The notes under the pieces: model-generated
What the model saw: the letters and a program-made list of their open reading frames with translations, nothing else
Told to the model about the DNA's origin: nothing
The model's database searches: none
Assembly: GCA_029778235.1 (NCBI GenBank)
Contig: JAKOQS010000287.1
Location: forward strand, 1-55,329
Direction: 5' to 3'
Length of the DNA: 55,329 nucleotides
Source: Chloroflexota bacterium
Lineage (GTDB): Bacteria > Chloroflexota > Limnocylindria > Limnocylindrales > CSP1-4
Position numbers and translations under genes: made by a program
Shown: positions 26,360-33,918 of the stretch, in pieces
Layout: the number at the start of each line of letters is the position of its first letter
Numbering within the stretch: the stretch's first letter is position 1

Positions 26360-27018
26360 TGGTCACCGTCGGCCGGCGGGCGTACGACGTGATGTACCGG
26401 TTCGGCGCGCCGTGGGAGGGCGCCGACCGGGTGGAGCTGCGCCGGCTCGTCCGGGACGGCCGCTGCTCCCCGGACGCCCTCCGCCGCCCGGGCATGCCGG
26501 CCGCCCGCGCGATCGATCTGGGGTGCGGCGCGGGGGGCGTGTCGATCGAGCTGGCGGAGACGGGCTTCGAGGTGACCGGCGTGGACTTCTCGCCGGTCGC
26601 GCTGCGCAAGGCGCGCTCGACCGCCGCTGCCCGGGGACTGGGCGAGGATCGCGTCCGCTTCGTGGAGGGCGACCTGACCGCCGGCTCCGTGACCGGCGTG
26701 AACGGCCCGTACGACCTGCTCGTGGACTACGGCACGCTCGACGACCTGCCGGATGCGGGGCGCCGGGCGATGGCCGACTACGTCCGGTCTCTCGCGCGAC
26801 CGGGCGCGCGGCTCTTCCTGTTCGCGTTCGCCGGCGACCCCGCGGACCTCCCGCGGTTCAGCTTCGGCGGCCCATCGAGGGCCTTCCCCGGGCTCCTGCC
26901 GGGCGAGGCCGAGCGCCTGTTCGAGCCGGCCTTCCGCGTGGAAGCCCTCGAGGTCCCGACCCGCACGCGTCACATCGGGACGTGGCTCCTGGAGCGACGG
27001 GTGGACCCCGATGCGTGA
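26359..27018 (+). CDS. Class I SAM-dependent methyltransferase
   Basis: This 219-residue cytosolic methyltransferase has motif I AIDLGCGAGGVSIELAETGFEVTGVDFSPVALRKA, an acidic FVEGDLT for the adenine side, and DLLVDYGTLDDLP as motif IV. The region before motif I, YRFGAPWEGADRVELRRLV, is typical of small-molecule methyltransferases of the thiopurine/TehB-like type. The substrate is unknown. The ATG overlaps the upstream stop (TGATG), a GTG three bases earlier is also possible, and the 3' end overlaps the next gene by 8 nt. It therefore sits inside a tightly coupled set with membrane proteins. Confidence 0.8.
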   Translation: MVTVGRRAYDVMYRFGAPWEGADRVELRRLVRDGRCSPDALRRPGMPAARAIDLGCGAGGVSIELAETGFEVTGVDFSPVALRKARSTAAARGLGEDRVRFVEGDLTAGSVTGVNGPYDLLVDYGTLDDLPDAGRRAMADYVRSLARPGARLFLFAFAGDPADLPRFSFGGPSRAFPGLLPGEAERLFEPAFRVEALEVPTRTRHIGTWLLERRVDPDA

Positions 27019-27637
27019 CGGCCTGGTGCTCTCCGGCCTGCTCCTGGCCGTCGGACCCCTGCTTGGGGCCTTCGCGGTCGCGTACCCTCCGCTGCTGGGC
27101 GTGTGGTCCGCGTCGCGGGAGGCCCACGTCCGGATCGTGGCCGCCCATCGTCGAGCGTGGGCATCCCTCAACGCGGGATTCTGCCTCGCGACGCTCGCGT
27201 CGGCGGCCGGGCTGGCGGCACTCGCCGCGAGCCTCGAGGGCGACCCGGCGCGCACGGCGGCCCTGTGGGCCGTGACCGTCGCGTACGCGGTCGCGGGGAC
27301 CCTCTGGTGCGCCGTCCTGGCGATCCGCACCCGTGCCACGCCGGCACTGCTCGATCTCGGCGCGATCGACGCGCCGGCCGCCGCGCCCGAGGTGCTGCTC
27401 CACGCCGCCACCGGCGCGCTTTTCGCGACCTTCGTCCTCGCGACCGGGACCGCGCTGATGGCGCTCGGCGGCGTCCTCCTCGCGGCCGGCGGGGTGGCAT
27501 GGCCCGTGGCCGTCTTCTGCATGGTCATCGGCGCACTCGCGCTGGTGTTCCAGATGGGGACCGGTGACGTCGTCCCCGCGATCCTCTATCTCCCGACCAT
27601 GCTCATCGGCATCGCGCTCACCGCTGGCTGGGCGTAG
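27011..27637 (+). CDS. Multi-helix membrane protein, unknown function
   Basis: This 208-residue protein has about six predicted membrane helices, for example LVLSGLLLAVGPLLGAFAVAY, LNAGFCLATLASAAGLAALAASL, ALWAVTVAYAVAGTLWCAVLAI and LLAAGGVAWPVAVFCMVIGALALVFQM. No conserved domain was recognised. The ATG at 27011 lies inside the last codons of the methyltransferase (8-nt overlap, ATGCGTGA), which supports this start and implies coupled translation. Confidence 0.6.
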   Translation: MRDGLVLSGLLLAVGPLLGAFAVAYPPLLGVWSASREAHVRIVAAHRRAWASLNAGFCLATLASAAGLAALAASLEGDPARTAALWAVTVAYAVAGTLWCAVLAIRTRATPALLDLGAIDAPAAAPEVLLHAATGALFATFVLATGTALMALGGVLLAAGGVAWPVAVFCMVIGALALVFQMGTGDVVPAILYLPTMLIGIALTAGWA

Positions 27638-27666
27638 GCCCCCACCACGAAGGGAGGACGGTCGAC

Positions 27667-28236
27667 GTGTCGAACCAGGAGTCCATCCGCGCCCAGGCCC
27701 CGGGCCTGACGACGACCGCCCTCCGGGCGAGCGGCATCACGGGAGCGGTGGGCCTCGCGTTCCTCGTGGCCATGTACGCGTCGTTCGGCGCCGGCGCCCG
27801 GTCGGTCGGGATGACCCTGGGCTGGGTCAACGACGTGACGGGCGTCGTGACGCTGCCCCTCGCGCTGCCCGGGATGCTCGCGCTGCACCGGCGGCTCCGG
27901 ACGCGCGTGGGTGGCGCGAGCGACGCGCTCCTCGTGCTCGGCGTCGGCTCGGCGGGCACGATCGCCGTGCTCCAGCTGCTCCTCGTCACCGGCAGGCTCG
28001 CGTTCGAGGAGGAGATCGGGCCGGTGATGGTCGCGTACCTCGGGCTCGGGGCCTGGCTGGTGGCCACGAGCTGGCTGGGCCACCGCACGGGAGCGCTCCG
28101 CATGGGCGCGGGGACGGGTCTCGCGGCGGCCCTGTACGCGGGCTATCCCGTCTGGGCCTTCCGGCTCGCCGACGAGCTCGGCGCCGAGCCGATGCAGGTC
28201 CTCGCCCGGGAGCAGGAGGGCGTCGCCGATGCGTGA
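27667..28236 (+). CDS. Membrane protein, unknown function
   Basis: This 189-residue protein has five likely membrane helices, beginning after a 22-residue polar N-terminus: ITGAVGLAFLVAMYASFGAGA, VNDVTGVVTLPLALPGMLAL, ALLVLGVGSAGTIAVLQLLLV, VMVAYLGLGAWLVATSWLG and GTGLAAALYAGYPVWAFRLA. The layout resembles DUF4386-like integral membrane proteins, but the match is by eye. The GTG at 27667 has GGGAGG about 10 nt upstream. It is the fourth gene of the 25.9-28.7 kb group. Confidence 0.55.
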   Translation: MSNQESIRAQAPGLTTTALRASGITGAVGLAFLVAMYASFGAGARSVGMTLGWVNDVTGVVTLPLALPGMLALHRRLRTRVGGASDALLVLGVGSAGTIAVLQLLLVTGRLAFEEEIGPVMVAYLGLGAWLVATSWLGHRTGALRMGAGTGLAAALYAGYPVWAFRLADELGAEPMQVLAREQEGVADA

Positions 28237-28277
28237 CGTCACCGGCCGGGGCGCGTGGAGACGGAAGTGAGCGCCGG

Positions 28278-28742
28278 ATGTACGGCTGGCTCGTAGCGCT
28301 GCACCTCGTCGGCCTCGCCGTCTTCCTGCTGGCGCACGGGGTGTCGATGTGGGTCGCATTCCGGGTCCGCGGCGAGCGCGACCCGCGCGTCGTCGCGGCA
28401 CTGCTCGGACTCTCCGCGCACGGTGCCCGGGTCGTGTACCTCGGGCTCGCCCTCCTCGGCGTCGGCGGGCTAGGTGCGGCGGCGGTCGCCGGGTCGCTGA
28501 CCCGGCCGTGGAACGTAGCCTCCTACGTGGTCCTCACGATCGTGCTGGGCGCGATGTTCGCGATCGCGTCGCCCTACTACCACGGCCTGAGGTCCGCGCT
28601 CGACGGCACCGGGGGCGAGCCGCCGCTCGACGAGGACGCGATGGTCGCCAGGCTTCGGACGCGCCGGCCGGAGCTGCTCGCCGCCATCGGCGGATCGGGC
28701 ATCGTGGTCCTGATCCTGCTCATGGTGCTCAAGCCGGGCTGA
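28278..28742 (+). CDS. Small DUF2269-like membrane protein, unknown function
   Basis: This 154-residue protein has about four membrane helices: YGWLVALHLVGLAVFLLAHGVSMWVAF, RVVYLGLALLGVGGLGAAAVAG, VASYVVLTIVLGAMFAIASPYY and LAAIGGSGIVVLILLMVL. The first helix, with its HLVG...AHG pattern, resembles DUF2269-like or related small heme-free membrane proteins. The internal loop is acidic (GGEPPLDEDAM). The ATG at 28278 follows GGAAG at acceptable spacing. The gene converges on the PLP-lyase gene, 54 bp away. Confidence 0.55.
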   Translation: MYGWLVALHLVGLAVFLLAHGVSMWVAFRVRGERDPRVVAALLGLSAHGARVVYLGLALLGVGGLGAAAVAGSLTRPWNVASYVVLTIVLGAMFAIASPYYHGLRSALDGTGGEPPLDEDAMVARLRTRRPELLAAIGGSGIVVLILLMVLKPG

Positions 28743-28796
28743 GGCCGCGAGCGACCGGGGGCCGCCGCGCTCGAGCGGGACGTCGCCGCCCGCTCC

Positions 28797-29948
28797 TCAG
28801 CCGAGGACCTCGCGCAGCGCGCCGTCGAGGTCGGCCCAGAGGTCCTCCACGTCCTCGATCCCCACCGACGCGCGGCAGAGGGTCGGACCGACCACCGCGG
28901 CGTCGCCCGCGTAGCGCGCGCGGCGCTCGATCAGCGATTCCACGCCGCCGAGGCTCGTCGCGTGGGTCCACAGGCGCAGCCGCGCCAGCACGGCCTCGGT
29001 CTGCTCGACCGTGCCCGCGACCTCGAAGGAGAGCATCGGCCCCGACCCGTCCGGGAGCACGCGCGAGGCGCGCGCGTGCTGCGGGTCGTCGGGGAGCCCG
29101 GGGTAGTGGACCTTCGCGATGCGCGGGTGCGATGCGAGGCGCCGGGCGATCTCGGCGGCGGATGCCTCCGCCCGGTCGAGCCGGACGGCGAGGGTGCGCA
29201 GGCCGCGCAGCGCGAGGAACGCCTCGAGGGCTCCCGGGATCGAGCCGTGGTCGTGGCGATGGGTCGCCAGGAAGGCCGCGTGCGCGTCGTCGCGGCAGAC
29301 GGTCGCCCCGAGCAGCAGGTCCGAGTGGCCCCCGATCAGCTTGGTGGCGGAGTGCAGGACGATGTCGGCGCCCAGCTGCAGGGGGCGCTGGCGCAGTGGC
29401 GTGGCGAACGTCGCATCGACGACTGTGATCGCGCCGCGCTCCCGGGCGCCCGCGGCGATGGCCCGGACGTCGGCGACGACGATGAGCGGGTTGGCGATCG
29501 ATTCCACCCAGACCATGTCGGCGCCGTCCGTCGCGGCGAGGACGGCCGCGGTGTCGTCCGCCTGGACCATCCGCACGTGGAGGCGGCCGCGCGCCTGCAT
29601 GCGCTCGAAGACGTTCCGCACGCCGAAGTACGTCACCGACGACAGCACGGCCGTCCCGCCCGGCGGCACCAGGTCGGCGATGGCGGTGGCGGCCGCGAGG
29701 CCGGAGGCGAACGCCACGGCCCGCCCACCGTCGAGCGCGCCGAGCGCCTCTTCGAGCGCGCCCCAGCCGGCGTTGCCGTCACGGCCATACTCGACGCTGG
29801 CGTCGTGCACGTAGGTGGAGCTCAGGGTGACGGGCGGGTTCATCGCGGCGCCGGCGGTCCGCGCGGGACGACCCGCCTGCACGACGACGGTGTCGGCCGC
29901 CCACCCCGGGTCCAGCTCGAGCGAGGGTGGGTACGGCTGGTCGGCCAT
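28797..29948 (-). CDS. Cys/Met-metabolism PLP-dependent enzyme (cystathionine gamma-lyase/synthase family)
   Basis: This 383-residue cytosolic fold-type I PLP enzyme of the transsulfuration family has the PLP lysine at position 203 in LHSATKLIGGHSDLLLGA. DMVWVESIANPLIVVADVRAI and ITVVDATFATP carry the cofactor-binding Asp. The C-terminal LWTHATSLGGVESLIERRARYAGD and LCRASVGIEDVEDLWADL are typical. The usual YSRxGNPT loop is changed to YGRDGNAGWGALEEAL, so the reaction (gamma-lyase, beta-lyase or gamma-synthase) should not be assumed. The ATG at 29948 has GAGGA 9 nt upstream. It is divergent from the nucleoside hydrolase gene. Confidence 0.85.
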   Translation of the reverse strand: MADQPYPPSLELDPGWAADTVVVQAGRPARTAGAAMNPPVTLSSTYVHDASVEYGRDGNAGWGALEEALGALDGGRAVAFASGLAAATAIADLVPPGGTAVLSSVTYFGVRNVFERMQARGRLHVRMVQADDTAAVLAATDGADMVWVESIANPLIVVADVRAIAAGARERGAITVVDATFATPLRQRPLQLGADIVLHSATKLIGGHSDLLLGATVCRDDAHAAFLATHRHDHGSIPGALEAFLALRGLRTLAVRLDRAEASAAEIARRLASHPRIAKVHYPGLPDDPQHARASRVLPDGSGPMLSFEVAGTVEQTEAVLARLRLWTHATSLGGVESLIERRARYAGDAAVVGPTLCRASVGIEDVEDLWADLDGALREVLG

Positions 29949-30134
29949 CGGTCGGTCCTCGTTCGATGCTCATCGGTCGTGGTGTGGCGCGGGATGCGTG
30001 CGGGAGAGCGGCCCCTCGCATCGGCCGAGCGCATCATGACCGGAGGGGCCGGATCGGGCCAGCACGGGCCGCCGGGCGAGGGGCGGAAGGGTGCGTCGGC
30101 GGCGCCGCGCCGGCGGGCGACTCCGCGGGGCGGC

Positions 30135-30162
30135 GTGACCGCGCTCGGGCCCCATGTACCAT
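30135..30162 (+). promoter_or_regulatory. Promoter of the nucleoside hydrolase gene (GTGACC - 16 nt - TACCAT), leaderless
   Basis: GTGACC (30135-30140) and TACCAT (30157-30162) are separated by 16 nt. TACCAT ends 7 nt before the ATG at 30170, giving a leaderless mRNA. The -35 matches the one used by murT. Confidence 0.55.
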
Positions 30163-30169
30163 CGAGCCG

Positions 30170-31222
30170 ATGAGACCCGCCGGCGATCCTGCGCGGATCC
30201 CCGTCCTCCTCGACGTCGATACCGGGATCGACGACAGCCTGGCCCTCCTGTACGCGTGCGCGTCGCCGGAGGTCGACCTGGTCGCGGTGACCTGCACGGC
30301 GGGCAACGTGGACGCCGGCCAGGTGGCCGAGAACACGCGCGCCGTGCTCGAGCTGGCGGGCCATCCCGACGTCGAGGTGGCCAGCGGTCGCGAGACCCCG
30401 CTCGTCCGACCCCTCGTGACCACGCCGGAGACGCATGGCCCGCGGGGGATCGGCTACGCGACGCTGCCGCCGGCACGGACCCCGCTGTCGGCACGGGACG
30501 GACCGGACGTCATCGCGGCTGAGGCGCGACGCCGCCCCGGCGGTCTGACGATCGTGTGCGTCGCGCCGCTCACGAACCTCGCGCTGGCCGTGGAGCGCGA
30601 GCCGGAGCTGCCGCTGCTCGTGGGCCGGCTCGTCATCATGGGCGGCTCGTTCCGGACGCCCGGGAACACCGCACCGACCACCGAGTGGAACGCGAGCGTG
30701 GACCCGGAGGCCGTGAAGGTCGTGTACGACGCCTTCGGAGCGGAGGGGGTCCAGCGCGAGCGCGCTGCCCGCGGCCTCCACCAGCGGCCGATCGCCCTCG
30801 GCCTCGACGTCACCGAGCGGGCGAAGCTCATCCCCGCGCACCTGGAGCGGCTGGCCGCGCGCGCGCGATGCGCGCCCGACGGGACCCGTCCCGACGGATC
30901 CGTGAACGCCGTCGTCCGGTACCTCGCGGATGCGCTGCGGTTCTACATGGAGTTCCACTCCCGGTACGACGGGTTCTACGGCGCGTTCATCCACGATGCG
31001 TTCGCGCTCGCCGCGGCGCTCGACCCGGCGCTGGTGCGGACCGCGCCGGTCCCGGCCGACGTCGAGCTGGCCGGGACCCTCACGACCGGCGAGACGGTCG
31101 CCGACTGGCGACGCACCTGGGGCCGGCCGGACACGCTCGACGTGGGCGTCGAGGCCGACGCGCAGACGTTCTTCGACCGGTTCATCGAACGGGTCGGCGC
31201 GCTGGCGGCCGCCGTCGGCTGA
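30170..31222 (+). CDS. Inosine-uridine-preferring nucleoside hydrolase family protein
   Basis: The enzyme hydrolyses ribonucleosides to base and ribose. The 350-residue protein has the Ca-binding DVDTGIDDSLALLYA at 15-29, the family's TAGNVDAGQVAENTRAVLELAG, the substrate region LVIMGGSF...TTEWNASVDPEAVKVVYDAF, and the C-terminal FIHDAFALAAALDP carrying the last Ca-ligand Asp. There is no signal peptide, so it is cytosolic. It is followed after 196 bp by an ECF transporter set, which makes nucleoside or base uptake a reasonable idea for that transporter. The base preference is not readable. A 7-bp hairpin lies at 31242-31257. Confidence 0.9.
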   Translation: MRPAGDPARIPVLLDVDTGIDDSLALLYACASPEVDLVAVTCTAGNVDAGQVAENTRAVLELAGHPDVEVASGRETPLVRPLVTTPETHGPRGIGYATLPPARTPLSARDGPDVIAAEARRRPGGLTIVCVAPLTNLALAVEREPELPLLVGRLVIMGGSFRTPGNTAPTTEWNASVDPEAVKVVYDAFGAEGVQRERAARGLHQRPIALGLDVTERAKLIPAHLERLAARARCAPDGTRPDGSVNAVVRYLADALRFYMEFHSRYDGFYGAFIHDAFALAAALDPALVRTAPVPADVELAGTLTTGETVADWRRTWGRPDTLDVGVEADAQTFFDRFIERVGALAAAVG

Positions 31223-31241
31223 CGCGGCCGCGGGTGGCGCA

Positions 31242-31257
31242 CGGCCGGAGCCGGCCG
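31242..31257 (+). terminator. Short hairpin after the nucleoside hydrolase gene
   Basis: Bases 31242-31248 and 31251-31257 pair perfectly around 2 nt, about 20 nt past the stop. If it terminates, the ECF genes need their own promoter; a CACACT at about 31359 is a possible -10, but it is weak. Confidence 0.3.
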
Positions 31258-31418
31258 GCGGGGGGCGGGCCGGGCGGGTGGGCCGCCCCGGTCGCGGGTG
31301 GCGCGTGGTCGCCGGCCCGCTCGTCGTTCCGGGCTGTCCGACGCCGGTCGAGCGTGGCACACTCCCGAGGGGAACGACGCGGCGGCGCCCGAGCCCCGCG
31401 CCCGCCATGGAGGTCACG

Positions 31419-32288
31419 ATGGAGCGATCGCTGGCCTGGATCCGCGGCCAGTTCGACACGCGCACGATCGTCCTGATGCCGATCGCGATGGCGATCAACA
31501 TCGTCCTCGGCCAGACGGTCGCGGCCGCGCTCAAGATCCCCGTCTACTTCGATTCGATCGGCACCATCTTCGTGGGCGTCGTCGCCGGGCCGGTCCCCGG
31601 GCTCCTCACGGGCCTGCTGACGAACCTGATCTGGACCTACGTCCTGCCGGCCCCGTTCCGGTCGGACTTCGCCGCGCCCTTCGCGATCGTGGCCGCGGAG
31701 ATCGGCCTGATGGCCGGCGTCTTCGGCTGGTTCGGCTGGTTCCGCAGCCGCCCGAACACGCCGTGGCCGCGCCTGCTGGCGGGTGGCGGGATCGTCGCGC
31801 TCATCGTCGTCGTGGTGTTCTTCTACGGGTTCATCCCCTTCTACGGCGGGACGTTCACGTTCTGGGGCGACACGACCGACCTCAACCCGATCTTCACCGT
31901 CCTCGGCTGGGCCGTGGCGATCCTTCTCGTGATCGCGGTCATCGCGCTGTTCGTCCTGCTTTTCGTGCGGCGCGACCTCGGCGTGGTCTACGTCGTGGTG
32001 GCCGGCGCCATCGTCGGCGTCATCTCCGCGCTCATCTCCGCGCCGATCTCGGCGATCGTCTTCGGCGGTGTGACCGGGTCGGGCACCGACCTGCTCGTGG
32101 CGGCGTTCCAGCAGGCGGGGTCGGACCTCCAGACGGCCGTCCTCCAGCAGGGCCTGCTCTCCGACCCGATCGACAAGACGCTGACGTTCTTCGTCGTCTT
32201 CCTGCTGCTGCAGGCGCTGCCGCGACGGGTCGTCGCGCGCTTCCCGCAGGGCGAGCGGGCGATCGGCCTCGCCGGCGACCCGGGCTGA
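31419..32288 (+). CDS. ECF transporter substrate-binding (S) component
   Basis: This 289-residue integral-membrane protein has about six helices. It begins with a short amphipathic segment, then TIVLMPIAMAINIVLGQTVAAALKIPVYFDSIGTIFVGVVAGPVPGLLTGLLTNLIWTYV, which carries the LKIPVYFDSIGTIFVGVLAG-type motif of S components related to HmpT/ThiW-like and uncharacterised vitamin or nucleobase carriers. A second half follows (AGAIVGVISALISAPISAIVFGG). It captures the substrate and docks on EcfT. The ATG at 31419 has GGAGG 5 nt upstream; ATG 31407 is in frame but has no site. The preceding nucleoside hydrolase hints at a nucleoside-derived substrate. Confidence 0.8.
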   Translation: MERSLAWIRGQFDTRTIVLMPIAMAINIVLGQTVAAALKIPVYFDSIGTIFVGVVAGPVPGLLTGLLTNLIWTYVLPAPFRSDFAAPFAIVAAEIGLMAGVFGWFGWFRSRPNTPWPRLLAGGGIVALIVVVVFFYGFIPFYGGTFTFWGDTTDLNPIFTVLGWAVAILLVIAVIALFVLLFVRRDLGVVYVVVAGAIVGVISALISAPISAIVFGGVTGSGTDLLVAAFQQAGSDLQTAVLQQGLLSDPIDKTLTFFVVFLLLQALPRRVVARFPQGERAIGLAGDPG

Positions 32289-32298
32289 GGAGACGCCC

Positions 32299-33111
32299 AT
32301 CGGGCTGCTCGAGGCGGACGACGCCACGCTCGTCGCCCGCCTCGTCCCACCCACCCCGACGGCCTACCACCGCCTGAACCCCACCACGAAGGCGGTGCTC
32401 GCGACCGCGGAGTCGCTCGCCGCCTTCGTGCTCGGCGGGTATGTGGGCCCGCTGGCGATCATCGCGCTCGTCCTCGCATGCGCGGCCGTCGCCGGGGTGG
32501 CCGGCCGGCTCGTGAAGGTGTCGGCCCTGTTCACGCTCCCGATCGCGATCTCGGTCGTGCTGGTCAGCGTCTTCACCCGCGCGGGGACGACCGTGCTGTT
32601 CACGATCGGGCCCTTCGACGCGACGCTCGAGGGCGTCCAGTTCGCCGCGCAGACGGTCGTGCGCCTCTTCGCGATCTCCACCGCGATCAGCCTGTTCGGC
32701 ATGACGACCGACCCGCGGGCGTTCGTGCTGGACCTCGAGCGTCGCGGGCTCTCACCGCGGTTCGCGTTCGTCGCGGCCGCGACCGTGGAGGCGGTCCCCG
32801 CGATGGCCGCCCGCGCCGCGACGATCGCGGCCGCCCAGCGATCACGCGGGCTGGACACCGAGGGCAGCATCCTGGCGCGGGCGCGAGGCTTCCTGCCGCT
32901 CATCGTGCCGGTCGTGCTGTCGTCCCTGACCGAGGTCGAGGAGCGCAGCCTCGCGCTCGAGGTGCGAGCGTTCGGGCGGCCCGGGAAGCGCCACCTGCTC
33001 TGGGCGCCCGGCGATCGTTCGTGGGAGCGCGGCGTGCGCTGGGGAGCAGCCCTCGTGCTGGCGCTCCTGGTGGCCGGGCGGGTGACCGGCGTGATCCCCG
33101 GGGTCGTCTGA
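32299..33111 (+). CDS. ecfT: ECF transporter transmembrane (T) component, apparent ATC start
   Basis: EcfT couples the two ATPases to the S component. The protein shows the N-terminal YHRLNPTTKAVLA, five to six helices, and the coupling-helix motifs AATVEAVPAMAARAATIAAAQRSRGLDTEG and SLTEVEERSLALEVRAFG (the ARG/ARA-type signatures). The first GTG in frame (32395) would delete YHRLNPTTK, which EcfT proteins keep. No ATG, GTG or TTG lies between the frame's upstream stop (32182-32184) and 32395. GAGGAG at 32287-32292 is 6 nt before an ATC at 32299, which gives a normal 270-residue protein, so I place the start there. A CTG at 32305 is the alternative. The assignment is good; the start codon is inferred. 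Confidence 0.8.
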   Translation: MGLLEADDATLVARLVPPTPTAYHRLNPTTKAVLATAESLAAFVLGGYVGPLAIIALVLACAAVAGVAGRLVKVSALFTLPIAISVVLVSVFTRAGTTVLFTIGPFDATLEGVQFAAQTVVRLFAISTAISLFGMTTDPRAFVLDLERRGLSPRFAFVAAATVEAVPAMAARAATIAAAQRSRGLDTEGSILARARGFLPLIVPVVLSSLTEVEERSLALEVRAFGRPGKRHLLWAPGDRSWERGVRWGAALVLALLVAGRVTGVIPGVV

Positions 33112-33114
33112 GCG

Positions 33115-33918
33115 ATGCTCGAGCTGCGCGGCGCCACCTATCGCTACGCCGGGTACGCGAGGCCCGCGATCCACGACGTAGACCTGCGCCTCGCCGACGG
33201 CGAGATCCTCGGCCTCATGGGGGCCAACGAGGCCGGCAAGTCCACCATCTGCCTCGTGGCGTCGGGGCTCGCGCCGGCGTCGATCGGCGGCGGCCTCACC
33301 GGGACTCTGACGATCGACGCGGAGCCGATGGCCGGGCGGCCGGTGCACGAGCTGGCGGCGCGGGTGGCGGTCGGGTTCCAGGACCCGGCGACCCAGCGAT
33401 CCGGGATCGCGGCGACCGTCTTCGAGGAGGTGGCCCTGGGTCCGATGAACCTGGGACTGCCGGCGACGGAGACGATCGCGCGTGCCCGGGAGGCGCTCAC
33501 GCTGCTGCGGATCGGCGACCTGGCGGACCGCGACCCGTCCCGGCTCTCCGGGGGCCAGGGGCAGCTGGTCGCGATCGCGTCCCTGCTGGCGATGCGGCCG
33601 CGCCACATCGTGCTCGACGAGCCGACGGCCCAGCTGGACCCGGAGGGGACGCGCCTCGTGGCGGACGCGCTGCGCTCGCTGGCGGCGACGGGGACGGCGC
33701 TGCTCGTCGCGGAGCACAAGACCGACCTGCTCGACGAGCTGTGCGACCGGGTCGCCGTCGTGTCGGAAGGGCGGATCGTGGCGGACGGGCCGACGGCGGC
33801 GATCCTCGGCGACGGGCGGCTGGAGGCGTGGGGCGTCGAGCCGCCGTCCCGGGTCCGGCTGGCCCGCGCGCTCGCGGCGCGGGGCCTGGATCCGGCCGCC
33901 GCGGGGGTGGGCGCGTGA
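33115..33918 (+). CDS. ecfA: ECF transporter ATP-binding protein EcfA
   Basis: This 267-residue ABC ATPase of the energy-coupling module has Walker A GANEAGKST (Lys42; the unusual Asn-Glu-Ala replaces a Gly/Ser-rich loop), a Q-loop in VGFQDPATQ, signature LSGGQGQ, Walker B HIVLDEPTAQLDP and the switch His in LLVAEHKTD. It starts 3 nt after the ecfT stop and overlaps the next gene by GTGA. It acts at the cytosolic side of the membrane as a heterodimer with the second ATPase. Confidence 0.88.
   Translation: MLELRGATYRYAGYARPAIHDVDLRLADGEILGLMGANEAGKSTICLVASGLAPASIGGGLTGTLTIDAEPMAGRPVHELAARVAVGFQDPATQRSGIAATVFEEVALGPMNLGLPATETIARAREALTLLRIGDLADRDPSRLSGGQGQLVAIASLLAMRPRHIVLDEPTAQLDPEGTRLVADALRSLAATGTALLVAEHKTDLLDELCDRVAVVSEGRIVADGPTAAILGDGRLEAWGVEPPSRVRLARALAARGLDPAAAGVGA

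Noticed and set aside
31223..31418. Riboswitch (TPP or similar) ahead of the ECF transporter
   Set aside because: No conserved TPP, preQ1 or other riboswitch core was recognised in the 196-nt leader; only a short GC hairpin is present.
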